DNA from: Mucilaginibacter corticis
GTDB taxonomy: Bacteria > Bacteroidota > Bacteroidia > Sphingobacteriales > Sphingobacteriaceae
Direction of reading: 5' to 3'
DNA length: 64,000 bases
Assembly: GCF_007558865.1 (NCBI RefSeq)
Contig: NZ_VLPK01000001.1
Location: 1 to 64,000, forward strand
Part shown: positions 7,783 to 15,131 of the stretch, in pieces
Layout: the number at the start of each line of letters is the position of its first letter
How positions within the stretch are numbered: the stretch's first letter is position 1
Notes under the pieces: model-generated
Database searches by the model: none
Seen by the model: only the letters and a program-made list of their open reading frames with translations
What the model was told of the DNA's origin: nothing
Position numbers and translations under genes: made by a program

Positions 7783-8553
7783 ATGAAAAATCAAATTTCA
7801 GTAACAGTAGCTATATTAATGATAGCACTTGCATCTTGCAAAAAAGAAACAGTAACCCACCTTCCTGATCAATTTAAAGGCACCGCGGTGGCCCTGGGTA
7901 ATGGACACGCATGGTCATGGGTCGAAACAGATGCTCAAAACAAACCTGTAAACGTAGGCATCACTTTTGAAAAAACTGCTTTTTCAAATTTACCTACAGA
8001 TGGGGATGAGCAGGAGTACATACTAACCATGCCTGCTGAAAAAACCGCTACTCCTTTTCAAATGATAGTTTTAGACTGGAACCCGCACGGCCACCCGCCT
8101 GAGCATGTATATGACAAACCACATTTTGATATGCACTTTTATATGATGCCTGAAAGTGACCGTTTGCAAATACCTGATTTTGAAACCGACTCCACCGGGT
8201 TTGTTAACTATCCTGCGGCGGCTTATTTGCCACAAAACTATGTTCCAATACCGGGCGGTGAGCCTGAAATGGGAACCCACTGGGTTGATGTTACTTCGCC
8301 CGAGCTTTCACAAACCAATCCGCAGCCGTTTACACAAACATTTATATATGGCAGCTATAATGGCAACGTTACTTTTTATGAGCCAATGGCAACACTTGCA
8401 TTTTTAACCGGCACTAAAACTTTTGAACGTGCCATACCACAACCGGTTAAGTTCAGTCGCGATGGTTATTTCCCAACTAAAATGAGCTTTACCGATAAAG
8501 GAACCACATTTGAAGTTACGCTGCATGACTTTATTTACCATTCAAAATCATAA
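7783..8553 (+). CDS. DUF5602/TTHB210-like lipoprotein
   Basis: 256 residues with a lipobox (ALASCKK). The mature part has a His/Asp-rich core (NPHGHPPEHVYDKPHFDMHFYMM, read in two pieces) that resembles the DUF5602 (TTHB210-like) family and could hold a metal. Later conserved blocks include MGTHWVDVTSPEL and FIYGSYNGNVTFYEPMATL. It is in the YceI operon, 37 nt after the ompA-like gene. Function unknown; the family call is from memory and moderate. Confidence 0.65.
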   Translation: MKNQISVTVAILMIALASCKKETVTHLPDQFKGTAVALGNGHAWSWVETDAQNKPVNVGITFEKTAFSNLPTDGDEQEYILTMPAEKTATPFQMIVLDWNPHGHPPEHVYDKPHFDMHFYMMPESDRLQIPDFETDSTGFVNYPAAAYLPQNYVPIPGGEPEMGTHWVDVTSPELSQTNPQPFTQTFIYGSYNGNVTFYEPMATLAFLTGTKTFERAIPQPVKFSRDGYFPTKMSFTDKGTTFEVTLHDFIYHSKS

Positions 8554-8575
8554 TTAAACCAAAAAACACATAACA

Positions 8576-8968
8576 ATGGAAAAGAAAATAGTAAACCCAT
8601 GGACCTGGCAAGATAACTTTGGTTATGCCCAGGCGGTAGAAGTTAAGCATAACCAGGGCACCCTGTATTGTTCAGGACAAACAGCCATGACCGCCGATGG
8701 AAAACCGGCAGGTGGCAACATGAATGATCAAATATTATTAAGCCTGCAGAACCTGGAGAAAGTAATTCACCAGGCTGGTTATAAACCTGCAGGCGTTGTA
8801 CGCCTTAATTTGTACACTACATCAATAGCCGATTTCTTTGGCGCGTATGGTGTATTAGCCGCCTGGATGCAGCAACACAAAATAGTACCATCAAGCACAC
8901 TGCTTGAAGTTAAAGCGCTTGCCTTCCCCGAACTCTTGGTTGAAATAGAAGCTACTGTAGTCGGATAA
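8576..8968 (+). CDS. RidA family protein
   Basis: 130 residues with the YjgF/YER057c/UK114 fold: GTLYCSGQTAMTADGKPAGG near the N-terminus, then QILLSLQNLEKVIHQAG and a C-terminal ALAFPELLVEIEATVVG. The usual catalytic Arg of RidA (in the CPARS-type motif) is replaced in the SSTLLEVKALAFPELLVEIE segment, so imine deaminase activity is uncertain. It is the last gene of the YceI operon, with a terminator directly after it. Confidence 0.88.
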   Translation: MEKKIVNPWTWQDNFGYAQAVEVKHNQGTLYCSGQTAMTADGKPAGGNMNDQILLSLQNLEKVIHQAGYKPAGVVRLNLYTTSIADFFGAYGVLAAWMQQHKIVPSSTLLEVKALAFPELLVEIEATVVG

Positions 8969-8987
8969 TCATCGTAAAATTTCAGAG

Positions 8988-9014
8988 AGCTCCGCCAATT
9001 TAGCGGGGCTTTTT
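8988..9014 (+). terminator. rho-independent terminator after the RidA gene
   Basis: AGCTCCGC (8988-8995) pairs with GCGGGGCT (9003-9010), one G-U pair, 7-nt loop, then a T run to 9014. Its T run abuts the first LytTR repeat of the next operon at 9015. Confidence 0.85.
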
Positions 9015-9086
9015 ACAATTCATACATCGTTTTTAACAGTTCATACATCATCTTATATAATTAAACACATACAAGTTGGATACTTG
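9015..9086 (+). promoter_or_regulatory. LytTR-type direct repeat and -7 region (site C)
   Basis: ACAATTCAT (9015-9023), 12 nt, ACAGTTCAT (9036-9044), then 34 nt to GATACTTG (9079-9086), a weak -7 box sharing TTGT with sites A and B. A small inverted repeat GATAC-TT-GTATC overlaps it. It heads the operon that encodes the LytTR regulator itself, which suggests autoregulation. Confidence 0.75.
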
Positions 9087-9106
9087 TATCATAAAACTTA
9101 AACATC

Positions 9107-9781
9107 ATGACAACACCAAGATTTAACGTATTTAATCAAATACACAAAGCCCTGAGGGCCTTAATGTTTAATACCGTAATGCAAATACAACAAACCGACA
9201 TGAACGACACCAACGCTTCTGCACCGGTTTTAATACAAACCGCATTATTGTTAGAGATTTTTGACGCGCATGCTTACTACGAGGATAACTTTATTCTTGC
9301 CGCTGCAGAAAAACATGATCCGGCGCTTGTTGCCGAGTTTGAAAGCGAACACGTAACCGATCTGCAACTAACAGAAAAACTACGTGAACAATTAAGTGCA
9401 TATGAAATAGCTGATGACAAGCGTGCGGCAGGCAATGGCATTTATTATGCATTGAATGATTTTGTTGCCTTTAACCTGCACCACATGAACAAAGAAGAAT
9501 CGCTGTTGAATCAAATGCTTTGGGCAAACTACACCGACGAAGAAATAGTAGCTATGGAACATGCTATAACCGCGCACATCCCGGCTGAAAAAATGCCGGT
9601 ATACTTTGAATGGATGATAAAAGGTATTAACGACCCCGAATTGGCTGCCTGGTTAAAAGCAGTGCAATTTGGTGCACCTGATTTTGTATTTAATGGCTTA
9701 TTCGAAGCTTGCGGTGTATTTTTATCGGCACCGCGTTTTGACGTTCTAAAAAGCAATATCGCAGCGCCTGTTTGCGCGTAA
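9107..9781 (+). CDS. hemerythrin-like (HHE) domain protein
   Basis: 224 residues, helical, cytosolic (no signal peptide). The ligand pattern fits a diiron hemerythrin-like four-helix bundle: H13, H55-x3-E59, H82, H126-x3-E130, with extra His at 125, 152 and 157. Such domains bind O2, NO or iron, or act in Fe-S repair. It is the first gene of an operon with a histidine kinase and a LytTR regulator (45 nt to the kinase ATG) and carries LytTR site C. A role as redox input or as target of the kinase system is inference. Confidence 0.75.
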   Translation: MTTPRFNVFNQIHKALRALMFNTVMQIQQTDMNDTNASAPVLIQTALLLEIFDAHAYYEDNFILAAAEKHDPALVAEFESEHVTDLQLTEKLREQLSAYEIADDKRAAGNGIYYALNDFVAFNLHHMNKEESLLNQMLWANYTDEEIVAMEHAITAHIPAEKMPVYFEWMIKGINDPELAAWLKAVQFGAPDFVFNGLFEACGVFLSAPRFDVLKSNIAAPVCA

Positions 9782-9825
9782 CAAAATCAAAAATTATTTA
9801 TATTCAGCATAAAAAAAGCAGCCGG

Positions 9826-10884
9826 ATGAAATATTTCAGATTTGCCAGGTGGGATTACTTAGTACTCGTTTTGAGCGTGTACCCTTTTATGATAATAGTG
9901 GCCTACCTCATCTTAGGTGATGACTATTTCACACCCGTAACCTTTTTTTATGCTACATTATTGGCATTGCCGGTAAGTACTGCATCCTGGGTTACGCACA
10001 TCATGACGGCTAATTTCCTGCGTGATTTGCTGCCCAGTCATACTTCAACCACGAAGCGTATACTGATACAATTACCTATTTATTTTATACTTACCCAGAT
10101 AGGCATTTGTTTTGGTACTTATTTGGTGTTCCATTTGGTACATTTAGCGCACGAGCCGATGAGCTGGCAATCGTTTAAGCCGTTGATTTATGCCGGCTTT
10201 ATTTTAAACGTGATTGCCACCAGTTCGCATGAAGGTATGATCCTGTTCGACAAATGGAAAATATCGCTTGTAGAAACAGAGCAATTAAAAAAGATCAATT
10301 TGCAGCGCCAACTGGATAGTCTGAAAAGCCAGGTAAACCCGCATTTTTTATTCAACAGCCTTAATTGCCTGTCGGCATTAATAAACACTGATCCGCCAAA
10401 GGCCAGTGAATTTTTGGATGAAATGAGCAAAGTGTACCGCTATCTGTTACGTTCAAACGATACGGAGCTTACCACACTCACCTCCGAATTGCAGTTTGCC
10501 CACTCTTTTTTCCATATGCTAAAAACACGCTATGGCGGCGGCATTGCGCTGCATGTAGACGTAAACCAGGATTATAATGACTATTTATTACCGCCCTTAA
10601 CCTTGCAATTGTTGATAGAAAACGCGGTTAAGCATAATATGATATTGAAAGATCAGCCATTAATAATTAAAGTATTTACATCAGCCGGCGGTGTTTTAAC
10701 GGTGACAAATAATCTGCAAAAAAAGAACTCAAAGATCTTGTCAAACAAGGTGGGGCTGCAAAACATAGCTACAAAGTATCAGCTATTGCACCATGTTGAT
10801 ATTGACATTAAAAATGGTCCGGACGATTTTTCGGTGACCGTTCCATTAATAAAAAACCAGGTATATGAAAGTATTAATAGTTGA
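9826..10884 (+). CDS. LytS/YehU-type sensor histidine kinase
   Basis: 352 residues from the ATG at 9826; a TTG-started extension to 9772 overlaps the previous gene and is unlikely. Four predicted membrane helices occupy about residues 10-145. They are followed by the His_kinase domain with phospho-acceptor H173 in QVNPHFLFNSLN, then an HATPase region with LQLLIENAVKHN and a short VGLQNIATKY segment. There is no obvious extracellular sensor, so the membrane helices or a partner probably sense the signal. It overlaps the regulator gene by 20 nt. Confidence 0.9.
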   Translation: MKYFRFARWDYLVLVLSVYPFMIIVAYLILGDDYFTPVTFFYATLLALPVSTASWVTHIMTANFLRDLLPSHTSTTKRILIQLPIYFILTQIGICFGTYLVFHLVHLAHEPMSWQSFKPLIYAGFILNVIATSSHEGMILFDKWKISLVETEQLKKINLQRQLDSLKSQVNPHFLFNSLNCLSALINTDPPKASEFLDEMSKVYRYLLRSNDTELTTLTSELQFAHSFFHMLKTRYGGGIALHVDVNQDYNDYLLPPLTLQLLIENAVKHNMILKDQPLIIKVFTSAGGVLTVTNNLQKKNSKILSNKVGLQNIATKYQLLHHVDIDIKNGPDDFSVTVPLIKNQVYESINS

Positions 10885-11644
10885 GGACGAACAACTGGCA
10901 GTAGAAAAGCTTACCCAAACGCTGCAGTTGGTAGCACCCAATGCTACGGTAATTGCATCGGCCGACAGCGTTTCTGACTCTGTAAACTGGCTGCGTAATA
11001 ACCCCGGCAAAGCCGATCTTATCCTGATGGATATTGAATTGGCCGACGGGCAAAGCTTTGCCATTTTTGATGAAGTACAGGTTGATTGTCCGGTAATATT
11101 TACTACATCTTATGATGAGTACGCGCTAAAAGCATTTAAAGTTAACAGTATTGATTATTTGCTTAAACCCATACAGCAGGCCGAACTAAAAGGCGCGCTG
11201 AATAAACTTCGCTTTTTTAAAGGCGACGATAGCATAGCAGACGACCAGACACTAAAGATAGAGCACCTGGTGCGCGAGCTGCAAAAGCAGTCAGGCATGG
11301 TTGAATACCGTAAGCGTTTTTTGGTTAAGCATTTACAAAAATTGGTACCGATAGACGTAGAAACGATAGCCTATTTTTACAGCGACGAGCGGGTTAACTT
11401 TTTCAGGTGCTATGATAACAAAAGCTACATTGTGGATTATACCATGGACGATATTGAACAAGTGGTTGATCCTAAGTTATTTTTTCGCCCAAACCGGGCA
11501 CTCATCGTATCGGTTAATAGTGTAGATCAGATCCAGCCTTACTTTGGCAATCGTTTAGCATTGCGTTTAAAACCTGAATATGAAAAAGAAGCGTTGGTAA
11601 GCCGCGAAAAAGTTACCGAATTTAAGATCTGGATGGGGAAATAA
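10865..11644 (+). CDS. LytTR family response regulator
   Basis: 259 residues. The receiver domain (1-120) has acidic E7-D8, phospho-acceptor D56 (LILMDIEL), a switch Thr/Ser in FTTSYDEYALKAF and a K in DYLLKPI. The LytTR DNA-binding domain (about 155-255) contains VPIDVETIAYFYSDERVNFF and FFRPNRALIVSVNSV. It is the partner of the overlapping kinase gene. LytTR domains bind 9-bp direct repeats with 12-nt spacing, and three such repeats occur in this window, including its own operon promoter. Confidence 0.93.
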   Translation: MKVLIVEDEQLAVEKLTQTLQLVAPNATVIASADSVSDSVNWLRNNPGKADLILMDIELADGQSFAIFDEVQVDCPVIFTTSYDEYALKAFKVNSIDYLLKPIQQAELKGALNKLRFFKGDDSIADDQTLKIEHLVRELQKQSGMVEYRKRFLVKHLQKLVPIDVETIAYFYSDERVNFFRCYDNKSYIVDYTMDDIEQVVDPKLFFRPNRALIVSVNSVDQIQPYFGNRLALRLKPEYEKEALVSREKVTEFKIWMGK

Positions 11645-11654
11645 TTGGTTGGAA

Positions 11655-12545
11655 ATGAAGAAGGGAATTATTGTAGTTTGCGGTGCCACCGGTAACCAGG
11701 GCGGCGCGGTGTCACGTAGTTTACTGGCCGATGGAAAGTGGCATGTTATCGCCATAACCCGCGATATTAATTCGGAAAAAGCGAAAAAACTGGAAGAATT
11801 AGGGGCCGAGATCAGGTTTGCTGATCTGGAAGATGAGGCCTCATTAATAAATGTTTTTAAAAACGCTTACGGCGTTTTTGGCGTTACACAACCCTGGGCT
11901 CCTGATTACAGCAAATGCTACCAGGATAAAGAACTTACCCAGGGATTAAACATTATAAACGCCTGCAAAACGGCCGGCATAAAGCACCTAGTGATGTCAT
12001 CGGTGATCAACTATGATAATTTGCCAAAAGGAATAGGCCCGTATGACAGTAAGTTAAAGATTGAAGCCTATTTGAAATCCCAAAAGATGTTGTACACCAT
12101 TGTCCGTTGCGCGCAATTTATGGATAACATCGGTTCACATTTCTTCCCGGTAAAAAATGGCGCGGTAAAAGGCTTTGTCGCACCGGATGTAAAGGTGCCT
12201 TATATTGCCTGCAAGAACATAGGGAGTTTTAATACGGTTATATTTAACGACCCTAATCGTTTTTATTGCAGCACCGTTAACCTGGTGGGCGACTTCATTT
12301 CCGGCAATGAGATAGCCGGTATTTTACAAAAAATTCGCCATGAGCCTTTTGTATACAGGGCTACTTCAAAATTTATATTGCGCCTCTTCGCGCCCGAATT
12401 TCACCAGATGCGGGCCATGTATGAAAAGATTGGACGGCCGCCATATGCCTCAGAAGTAACAGATGTGATCAACCGTTCCATGCTGATGCTTGATGAGCCT
12501 ATCACGATCAAAGATCACCTGATCGCGGCTGGCTATGCCGCTTAA
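11655..12545 (+). CDS. NmrA-like NAD(P)-binding protein
   Basis: 296 residues from the ATG at 11655. The Rossmann motif CGATGNQGG lies at the N-terminus, followed by ITRDINSEKAKKL, ADLEDEASLINVFKNAYGVFGVT and the NmrA-typical YDSKLKIEAYLKS. Such proteins act as redox sensors or atypical NAD(P)H-dependent reductases; the SDR Tyr-x3-Lys is not obvious. It begins 10 nt after the LytTR regulator and is probably the last gene of that operon. Confidence 0.85.
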   Translation: MKKGIIVVCGATGNQGGAVSRSLLADGKWHVIAITRDINSEKAKKLEELGAEIRFADLEDEASLINVFKNAYGVFGVTQPWAPDYSKCYQDKELTQGLNIINACKTAGIKHLVMSSVINYDNLPKGIGPYDSKLKIEAYLKSQKMLYTIVRCAQFMDNIGSHFFPVKNGAVKGFVAPDVKVPYIACKNIGSFNTVIFNDPNRFYCSTVNLVGDFISGNEIAGILQKIRHEPFVYRATSKFILRLFAPEFHQMRAMYEKIGRPPYASEVTDVINRSMLMLDEPITIKDHLIAAGYAA

Positions 12546-12552
12546 AAAAAAC

Positions 12553-12585
12553 AGGCCGAAGTTACGCTATACTAAACTTCGGCCT
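12553..12585. terminator. hairpin between convergent genes, related to the dispersed repeat
   Basis: AGGCCGAAGTT (12553-12563) pairs perfectly with AACTTCGGCCT (12575-12585). The 25-nt core matches the fourth hairpin of the 48-kb repeat at 23 positions. It sits between convergent NmrA and DoxX genes and probably works as a bidirectional terminator recruited from the repeat family. Confidence 0.7.
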
Positions 12586-12605
12586 AAGCGGATTGAATCA
12601 GTTTG

Positions 12606-13061
12606 TTAGTTGTTATCAAGCTTCAACAGTATATATCTATCCAAAGAATACCTGCCACCACCGGAAATAATCAATGAAATTGCTATGGCTAAGTACAGTA
12701 TAAAGTATTCTATACCTTCGCCCTTCTGATTACCAAACCAGTTCATAAAAAAGCCGTATTGAATGTGCGAGGTAAATACAATACCCAAAAGTATCACCAT
12801 AAACGCTAAGCCTGTAAGCCTTGTGGCTAAACCCAGCAATAAAGCTATCGCGCCAAAAAACTCAATGATGATCTCCAGGAAAGCAATGATCCACGGTAAA
12901 TGTATGGTCCCGGTAAAAAAGCCCATTGTGCCTGTAAAACCATAGCCGCCAAATAAGCCGAACAATTTTTGCGAACCATGTGCAACCATCACTGTACCCG
13001 CAGCCAATCTTAGTACAAGCGGTACGTAATTGTTGTCTGTTTTAAATAAAAATGATCTCAT
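12606..13061 (-). CDS. DoxX family membrane protein
   Basis: 151 residues with four membrane helices and the DoxX pattern: LVLRLAAGTVMVAHGSQKLFGLFGG, FLEIIIEFFGAIALLLGLATRL, AFMVILLGIVFTSH and a C-terminal ISGGGRYSLDRYI. DoxX/DoxD-like proteins relate to quinone-linked electron transfer or membrane oxidoreductase complexes. It lies 8 nt after the SnoaL-like gene, so the two form a minus-strand operon. Confidence 0.9.
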   Translation of the reverse strand: MRSFLFKTDNNYVPLVLRLAAGTVMVAHGSQKLFGLFGGYGFTGTMGFFTGTIHLPWIIAFLEIIIEFFGAIALLLGLATRLTGLAFMVILLGIVFTSHIQYGFFMNWFGNQKGEGIEYFILYLAIAISLIISGGGRYSLDRYILLKLDNN

Positions 13062-13069
13062 GGTAAAGC

Positions 13070-13429
13070 TTAGTTAGGGTAAATAAATTGTTCTTTAACA
13101 ATGAGCCCGTCCTGCCAGAATTGCACAGACACCTGGGTGTAGTTTTTTTCGCCCCACTCGCGGTGTGTGTAATCATAATACCAGATAACCGTAGAAATGT
13201 TATCCGCAACGGCGATGCCTTTTACCTCGGCGCTTCGAAACTCGGTAACGTTTTGCAGGAACTCCAGTTCGCGTTCGCGGTTTTTAGCTTTGGTAATAGT
13301 AGGCGCAAAATCATTTTCCTGCATCTCTACATTGTCATGGTAATAGGTTTCAAAAGCCTCCATCAACTTGCCATCAAGCACCAAACTGTTAAGGTGCTTT
13401 AATGAATTTTCGATTGTTTGTGTTTCCAT
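13070..13429 (-). CDS. SnoaL-like (NTF2-fold) protein
   Basis: 119 residues from the METQ start; the longer frame to 13486 adds a poor N-terminus. The NTF2-like fold shows LNSLVLDGKLMEAFETYYHDNVEMQENDFAPT and a closing VSVQFWQDGLIVKEQFIY. Small SnoaL-like proteins are often isomerases, cyclases or unknown. It is translationally close to DoxX. CATCTTTG about 20 nt upstream (minus strand, near 13456) could be its -7 box. Confidence 0.82.
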   Translation of the reverse strand: METQTIENSLKHLNSLVLDGKLMEAFETYYHDNVEMQENDFAPTITKAKNRERELEFLQNVTEFRSAEVKGIAVADNISTVIWYYDYTHREWGEKNYTQVSVQFWQDGLIVKEQFIYPN

Positions 13430-13501
13430 CTTTGTGTTAAATTTTATATCACAAAGATGCCGGGCAGCAAAAACGTGGACAATCACATAAGGTAAGTAAT
13501 T

Positions 13502-13521
13502 ACGTTACCATAGGATAACGT
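13502..13521. promoter_or_regulatory. inverted repeat upstream of the SnoaL-DoxX operon
   Basis: ACGTTA-N8-TAACGT is a perfect 6-bp inverted repeat. It lies just after the stop of the Crp/Fnr gene and about 75 nt upstream of the SnoaL-like start, so it is a candidate operator for that operon. No binding protein is identified. Confidence 0.4.
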
Positions 13522-13526
13522 GAAGA

Positions 13527-14114
13527 TTAATCTTTTGGGCTTACTAACTGCCGGCGTATACGGCTGAGACTTTGCGGCGTGATGCCTAAAAAGGCAGCTA
13601 TCTGGTGATTGGGTACACGTTGTTCAATCTGCGGATATTTTTCCTGAAATTCTGCATAGCGCTCCGGTGCAGTTTTTTCTAAGGTGGCGTGCAGTCTTTT
13701 GTTGAATGCGATCACAGAGTTACGGTACAGGTCGCGGTAGTAAATATTCATTTTAGGTACTCGCAGGCAAAGCTCGTCAAGCCCGGTACGGGTTATTTGA
13801 AGCACATCGGTCTCTTCCAGGCAGTCAATATTATAGGCGCTTGGCTCGCCGGTAAAAAGACTATACAGATCGCCTACCCACCATTCTTCCGGGCCAAAAC
13901 CAATTACGTGTTCCTGTCCTTTGTCGCTTACAGAATAGGTGCGGGTAAGCCCTTTGGTTACTATAGTTTCGTACTTTACTACATCACCCTGCTGCAAGAT
14001 ATATTGCCCTTTTCTAAATTTCTTTGGCTTAAATAAATCTTGCAGAATGGCTTTTTCATCGTTATCTAAAACGACGCCCATTTTCTCAATATGCAGGTAA
14101 AGCAGTTGCCACAT
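13527..14114 (-). CDS. Crp/Fnr family transcriptional regulator
   Basis: 195 residues. The cyclic-nucleotide-binding-like domain covers about 18-120 (KGQYILQQGDVVKYETIVTKG). The C-terminal HTH is PNHQIAAFLGITPQSLSRIRRQL. It is upstream of and codirectional with the SnoaL-DoxX pair and may control it. The N-terminus WQLLYLHIEKMGVVLDNDEK allows a shorter start at the internal Met; the longer form fits homologous proteins better. Confidence 0.9.
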   Translation of the reverse strand: MWQLLYLHIEKMGVVLDNDEKAILQDLFKPKKFRKGQYILQQGDVVKYETIVTKGLTRTYSVSDKGQEHVIGFGPEEWWVGDLYSLFTGEPSAYNIDCLEETDVLQITRTGLDELCLRVPKMNIYYRDLYRNSVIAFNKRLHATLEKTAPERYAEFQEKYPQIEQRVPNHQIAAFLGITPQSLSRIRRQLVSPKD

Positions 14115-14216
14115 AATGACATCAAAAATAATATTTGATTTTTACTTTTAATATAGAGCTATAAGCCATGAAACCAATAATTGTAGAATAAAAACAAAAA
14201 ATAGTTCTCAACACCA

Positions 14217-14249
14217 TTTGAAATGCTAACATTTTTAGCATTATGTTTG
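14217..14249 (+). promoter_or_regulatory. promoter of the imu cassette with perfect inverted-repeat operator
   Basis: TTTG (14217-14220), 21 nt, TATGTTTG (14242-14249): a textbook Bacteroidota promoter. The spacer is filled by AATGCTAA-N5-TTAGCATT (14222-14242), a perfect 8-bp inverted repeat whose last base is the first of the -7 box. A repressor there would block polymerase. Given the mutagenesis genes downstream, a LexA-like damage-response operator is the likely meaning; no repressor gene is in the window. Confidence 0.75.
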
Positions 14250-14268
14250 TATATATTTTTTTTAGACG

Positions 14269-14391
14269 ATGATAACAGAGTTTCATATTGATGCTAAACT
14301 GGACTGGTGCATGACACCTATTCATATGAAACCTATTACCTATGACCAATGGGATCTTCCTACCTGTTCGCAATTCGAGCTTAATTTTTAA
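14269..14391 (+). CDS. small 40-residue ORF leading the imu cassette
   Basis: ATG at 14269, about 15 nt after the expected transcription start, and TAA at 14389-14391, 17 nt before imuA. The translation begins MITEFHIDAKLDWC and ends CSQFELNF. It is rich in Trp, His, Asp and Cys, has no signal peptide and matches no family I know. Its position as first ORF on the transcript suggests a leader peptide or a small partner protein. It may also be non-coding; size and lack of homologues limit confidence. Confidence 0.45.
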   Translation: MITEFHIDAKLDWCMTPIHMKPITYDQWDLPTCSQFELNF

Positions 14392-14408
14392 CGTAGACTA
14401 GTGAGTTA

Positions 14409-15128
14409 ATGGAAAGCAAACAACAGGTGATCAACAAATTGCGGCAGGATATACTAAGCTGGGAAGGCTATAAAGCTCCCACGGCCGGGCGGCGTGCGCA
14501 ATTAGGGCTGGGCCCGTTGGAATCTGCTTTTCCGCAGGGTGTTTTTCCGCAGCACAGCGTTCATGAATTGGTTTGTGCCAGTACTGAACAGGTCGCGGCT
14601 TCGGGTGGTCTTGTGACAGGTATTCTTTCAAAACTGATGCAAGCAGACGGCGTTTGTGTCTGGATCGGTCGGGAAAAGCATTTGTTCGCGCCTGCTCTGG
14701 CTACTTTTGGGGTACTACCGCATCAGATCATATTTATCAACCTTCCCAAAGACCGGGACGCCCTTTGGGTCATGGAAGAAGCGCTGAAGTGCCCGGGCCT
14801 GACTGCTGTGGTCGCTGAATTAAGAGAAATGGATTTTAAACAATCGCGTCGTTTTCAATTAGCGGTTGAACACAGCCGGGTAACGGGTTTTGTCCTGCGT
14901 AACGCCAGTGCTAAACTAAGTTCGACCGCCTGCGCGGCAAGATGGCAGGTCAAATCTTTACCAAGCACCGAAATGAACGGCTTGCCGGGTTTGGGCTTCA
15001 TGCGCTGGCAGGTGGACCTACTGAAAGTGCGTAACGGGCAGGCAGGAAGCTGGTCACTGGAATGGCAGGACGGTCAGTTTGTACCGGTAGAAGAAAACAG
15101 GCAACAAGAAGAAAGGCAGGTAAGTTGA
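14409..15128 (+). CDS. imuA: ImuA (RecA/SulA-like mutasome protein)
   Basis: 239 residues. An in-frame stop at 14394 fixes the start region. The pattern RRAQLGLGPLESAFPQGVFP, SVHELVCAS and VWIGREKHLFAPALATFGV is that of ImuA proteins, which are degenerate RecA-like and interact with ImuB and RecA in translesion synthesis. It starts the imuA-imuB-dnaE2 cassette (gap of 3 nt to imuB). In Proteobacteria the cassette belongs to the LexA regulon; here a perfect inverted repeat in the promoter suggests similar control. Confidence 0.88.
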   Translation: MESKQQVINKLRQDILSWEGYKAPTAGRRAQLGLGPLESAFPQGVFPQHSVHELVCASTEQVAASGGLVTGILSKLMQADGVCVWIGREKHLFAPALATFGVLPHQIIFINLPKDRDALWVMEEALKCPGLTAVVAELREMDFKQSRRFQLAVEHSRVTGFVLRNASAKLSSTACAARWQVKSLPSTEMNGLPGLGFMRWQVDLLKVRNGQAGSWSLEWQDGQFVPVEENRQQEERQVS

Positions 15129-15131
15129 GCG

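Noticed and set aside
13088-13402. 104-codon plus-strand ORF
   Set aside because: Antisense to the SnoaL-like gene and without features.
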